20,564 nt of DNA from Plantago elongata (taxonomy: Eukaryota; Streptophyta; Magnoliopsida; Lamiales; Plantaginaceae): positions 1-20,564 of the forward strand of contig JAYMSP010003231.1 of NCBI GenBank assembly GCA_036897095.1, given 5' to 3'. Positions 19,223-20,564 of this stretch are shown one piece after another; position 1 is the first letter of the stretch; each line of letters starts with the position of its first letter. The notes beneath the pieces are model-generated. The model was not told where the DNA came from and did no database searches. It worked only from the letters and a program-made list of their open reading frames with translations. The translations under genes and the position numbers were made by a program.

Positions 19223-19475
19223 GCGTTTCTCGGGGCTACAGTGCTAGTTTCAATAAAAGAAAAGTACTAGTTTCAGGTTCATCGAGCTAGTTTGATGATG
19301 ATAAAAGCTAGTTTCATGATGATTAATGCTAGTTTCTTGGGTATAAACCTAATTTCGTCCCCACACAAGCTAGTTTCATGGACTCAAAACCTAGTTCAAT
19401 AGTTCTAAAACCCTAAAGGGAATGGTGAACCCTAAAAAATCATTGAATTTGAAAACTCCTTCGGGGGCTACAGTC

Positions 19476-19551
19476 TTAATTAGGGTTTAGGGTTGAGGAC
19501 GGGTACATGGCTACCGCCCTATACTTGTCCTAAACCCTAAACCCTAATTAA
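19476..19551. repeat. telomere-motif inverted repeat, unit 3
   Basis: The same perfect 17-base arms as unit 1 (19476-19492 and 19535-19551), but with a longer 42-base spacer including GGACGGGTACATGGCTACCG. Confidence 0.88.
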
Positions 19552-20283
19552 GCGTTTCTCGGGATTACAATGCTAGTTTCAGTAAAAGAAAAGTACTAGT
19601 TTCAGGTTCACTGAGCCAGTTTCATGATGATTAAAGATAGTTTCATAATATTTGTATTACTTTTATATTCACAAAAACTAGTTTCAGAATCACAAAACCT
19701 AGTTTTAATGATCTTTTGTATTAGTTTCATATTCACAAAAGCTAGTTTCAGAACAACAAGGATTAATTTCAGTTTCACGAAAGCTAGTTTCATGTTCACA
19801 AAAGCTAGTTTCAGATTCACAAAATCTAATTTCATGATCTTTTGTATTAATTTCATATTCACAAAAGCTAGTTTCAGAACAACAAAAGTTAATTTCAGGT
19901 TCACAAAAGCTAGTTTCATGATATTTTGTATTATTTTCAGAACAAAAAAAGCTAGTTTCATATTCATAAAAATCCTGAAAACTAGTACGGACATGTTTGA
20001 AACTAATTGTTATGTTTCAGAACAACAAAAAACTAGCTTCATGTTCACAAAAACTAGTTTAAAAAACACGAAAGTTAGTTTCAGAACAAAAAAACCTAGT
20101 TTCAAAAATTCGAAAGTTAATTTCAAAACAACAAAAATCTCGTTTCATAAGAAACATAGTTTCAGAAGCATAAATGTTGGTCTTTACTAGTTTCAAAAGC
20201 ATGAATTTTGGTTATTAGTTTCACCGTCAATAATAGTAGTTTCAATATAAACACGTAAAAATAGGGAATGATCATTATTAAAT

Positions 20284-20564
20284 GGGACAATTACATATAG
20301 ACCCCCTGCCGTTTGCTCCAATTACGGATAACCCTCTGTTATTTTTTTTATTACAGATGAACCCAAATTGGATTCCGGTGTTGACTCCGGCTATGATGTG
20401 ACATTTCACACTCATGTGGCTCCAATGTGGCATTATTTCACAAAAAAAAAAAAAAACTAATATATAACTATTTTCTATTTTGACCTGAACCAACAAACAA
20501 TCAAGAAAATAAAAATCGAGTCTTTCATTTCATTTCACCATGAAAGAACCTCCATCATCATCTT
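20284..20564. mobile_element. possible left end of another dispersed inverted-repeat element, cut by the window
   Basis: GGACAATTACATATAGACCCCC then ATTACGGATAACCCTCTGTTA and TTACAGATGAACCC resemble in layout the left end of the nested element at 9027 (ATTACATTTAGTACCCCTG, ATTACACATGGATACCCGTTAG). Both are followed within a few hundred bases by ATG-GAA/AAAG then a CT/CAT-rich stretch. The right end lies outside the window, so this is a suggestion only. Confidence 0.35.

Larger units (their letters stand above)
18820..19640 (+). repeat. three higher-order units (~290-311 bp) with inverted telomere-like cores
   Basis: Units start near 18820, 19131 and 19421 (the third is partial). Each goes: AATGG/AAAGGTGAA.CCTAAAAAA, GGGAGCTACGGTCTTAATT (or variant), TTAGGGTTTAGGG, a short spacer, CCCTAAACCCTAATTAA, CGTTTCTCGGG, then CTAGTTTCA repeats. 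Offsets between the TCTTAATTAGGG starts are 307 and 289 bases. Confidence 0.85.
18530..20250. repeat. CTAGTTTCA minisatellite block, ~21-bp period
   Basis: The motif CTAGTTTCA or a one-base variant recurs dozens of times. From about 19730 to 20000 spacing is often exactly 21 bases, for example in the unit CTAGTTTCATGTTCACAAAAG. Because 21 is a multiple of three, the block keeps frames open on both strands: heptads like SFMFTKA on plus and KLAFVNM on minus. These are artefacts of the repeat, not genes. Edges are gradual. Confidence 0.85.

Noticed and set aside
18880..19551. True telomere or chromosome end
   Set aside because: Only one to three telomere units occur in each arm, in opposing directions, within a longer tandem unit and with unrelated sequence on both sides.
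19608..20190. Long overlapping open frames on both strands with heptad repeats
   Set aside because: They come from a 21-bp tandem repeat, which leaves frames open by arithmetic; no protein family fits.

Overview
This is plant nuclear DNA, almost certainly from a eudicot. It has spliced genes with GT/AG introns, AT-rich intergenic DNA, a Ty1/copia retrotransposon, plant-type telomere-like motifs (TTTAGGG/CCCTAAA), and plant gene families: a chloroplast RNA-binding protein, an ATL RING-H2 ligase and a plant tetraspanin with GCCKP. The species cannot be named from the sequence. No bacterial-style operon, CRISPR array, tRNA or rRNA was seen.

Layout. (1) 1-2133: the 3' half of a Ty1/copia element, with one open frame from the integrase C-terminus through reverse transcriptase and RNase H to the polyprotein end, then a polypurine tract and a probable 3' LTR. 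(2) 2160-4629 (+): a cytosolic HSP70-type gene of two exons. It begins only about 26 bases after the LTR. It carries two single-base insertions, one early in exon 2 and one inside the codons for the C-terminal EEVD, plus changes at normally invariant residues. It is either a decaying copy or a gene with assembly indels. (3) 5118-6559 (-): an intact two-exon tetraspanin, tail-to-tail with HSP70. (4) 6560-11763: a transposon-rich block. It holds two head-to-tail copies of a foldback-like element with long inverted arms around a GC-richer 20-bp minisatellite. The second copy is split by another inverted-repeat element, and the block ends in a tandem duplication of about 300 bp. (5) 11820-14597 (+): a four-exon gene for a chloroplast two-RRM ribonucleoprotein. 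(6) 15297-16145 (+): an intronless ATL-family RING-H2 E3 ligase. (7) 16146-18529: AT-rich intergenic DNA with one diverged duplication. (8) 18530-20250: a repeat block built on a CTAGTTTCA-containing unit of about 21 bp, with three longer units each holding an inverted telomere-like hairpin. (9) 20284-end: probably the start of another dispersed element.

The genes do not form a pathway; they are independent neighbours (chaperone, membrane organiser, plastid RNA metabolism, ubiquitin ligase). The notable biology is in the repeats and how they touch genes: a retroelement LTR sits where the HSP70 promoter should be, and a tandem duplication ends 56 bases before the start codon of the plastid RNP gene. 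The minisatellite-cored foldback element and the telomere-motif hairpin repeat are the least conventional structures. I saw no convincing new protein-coding system.
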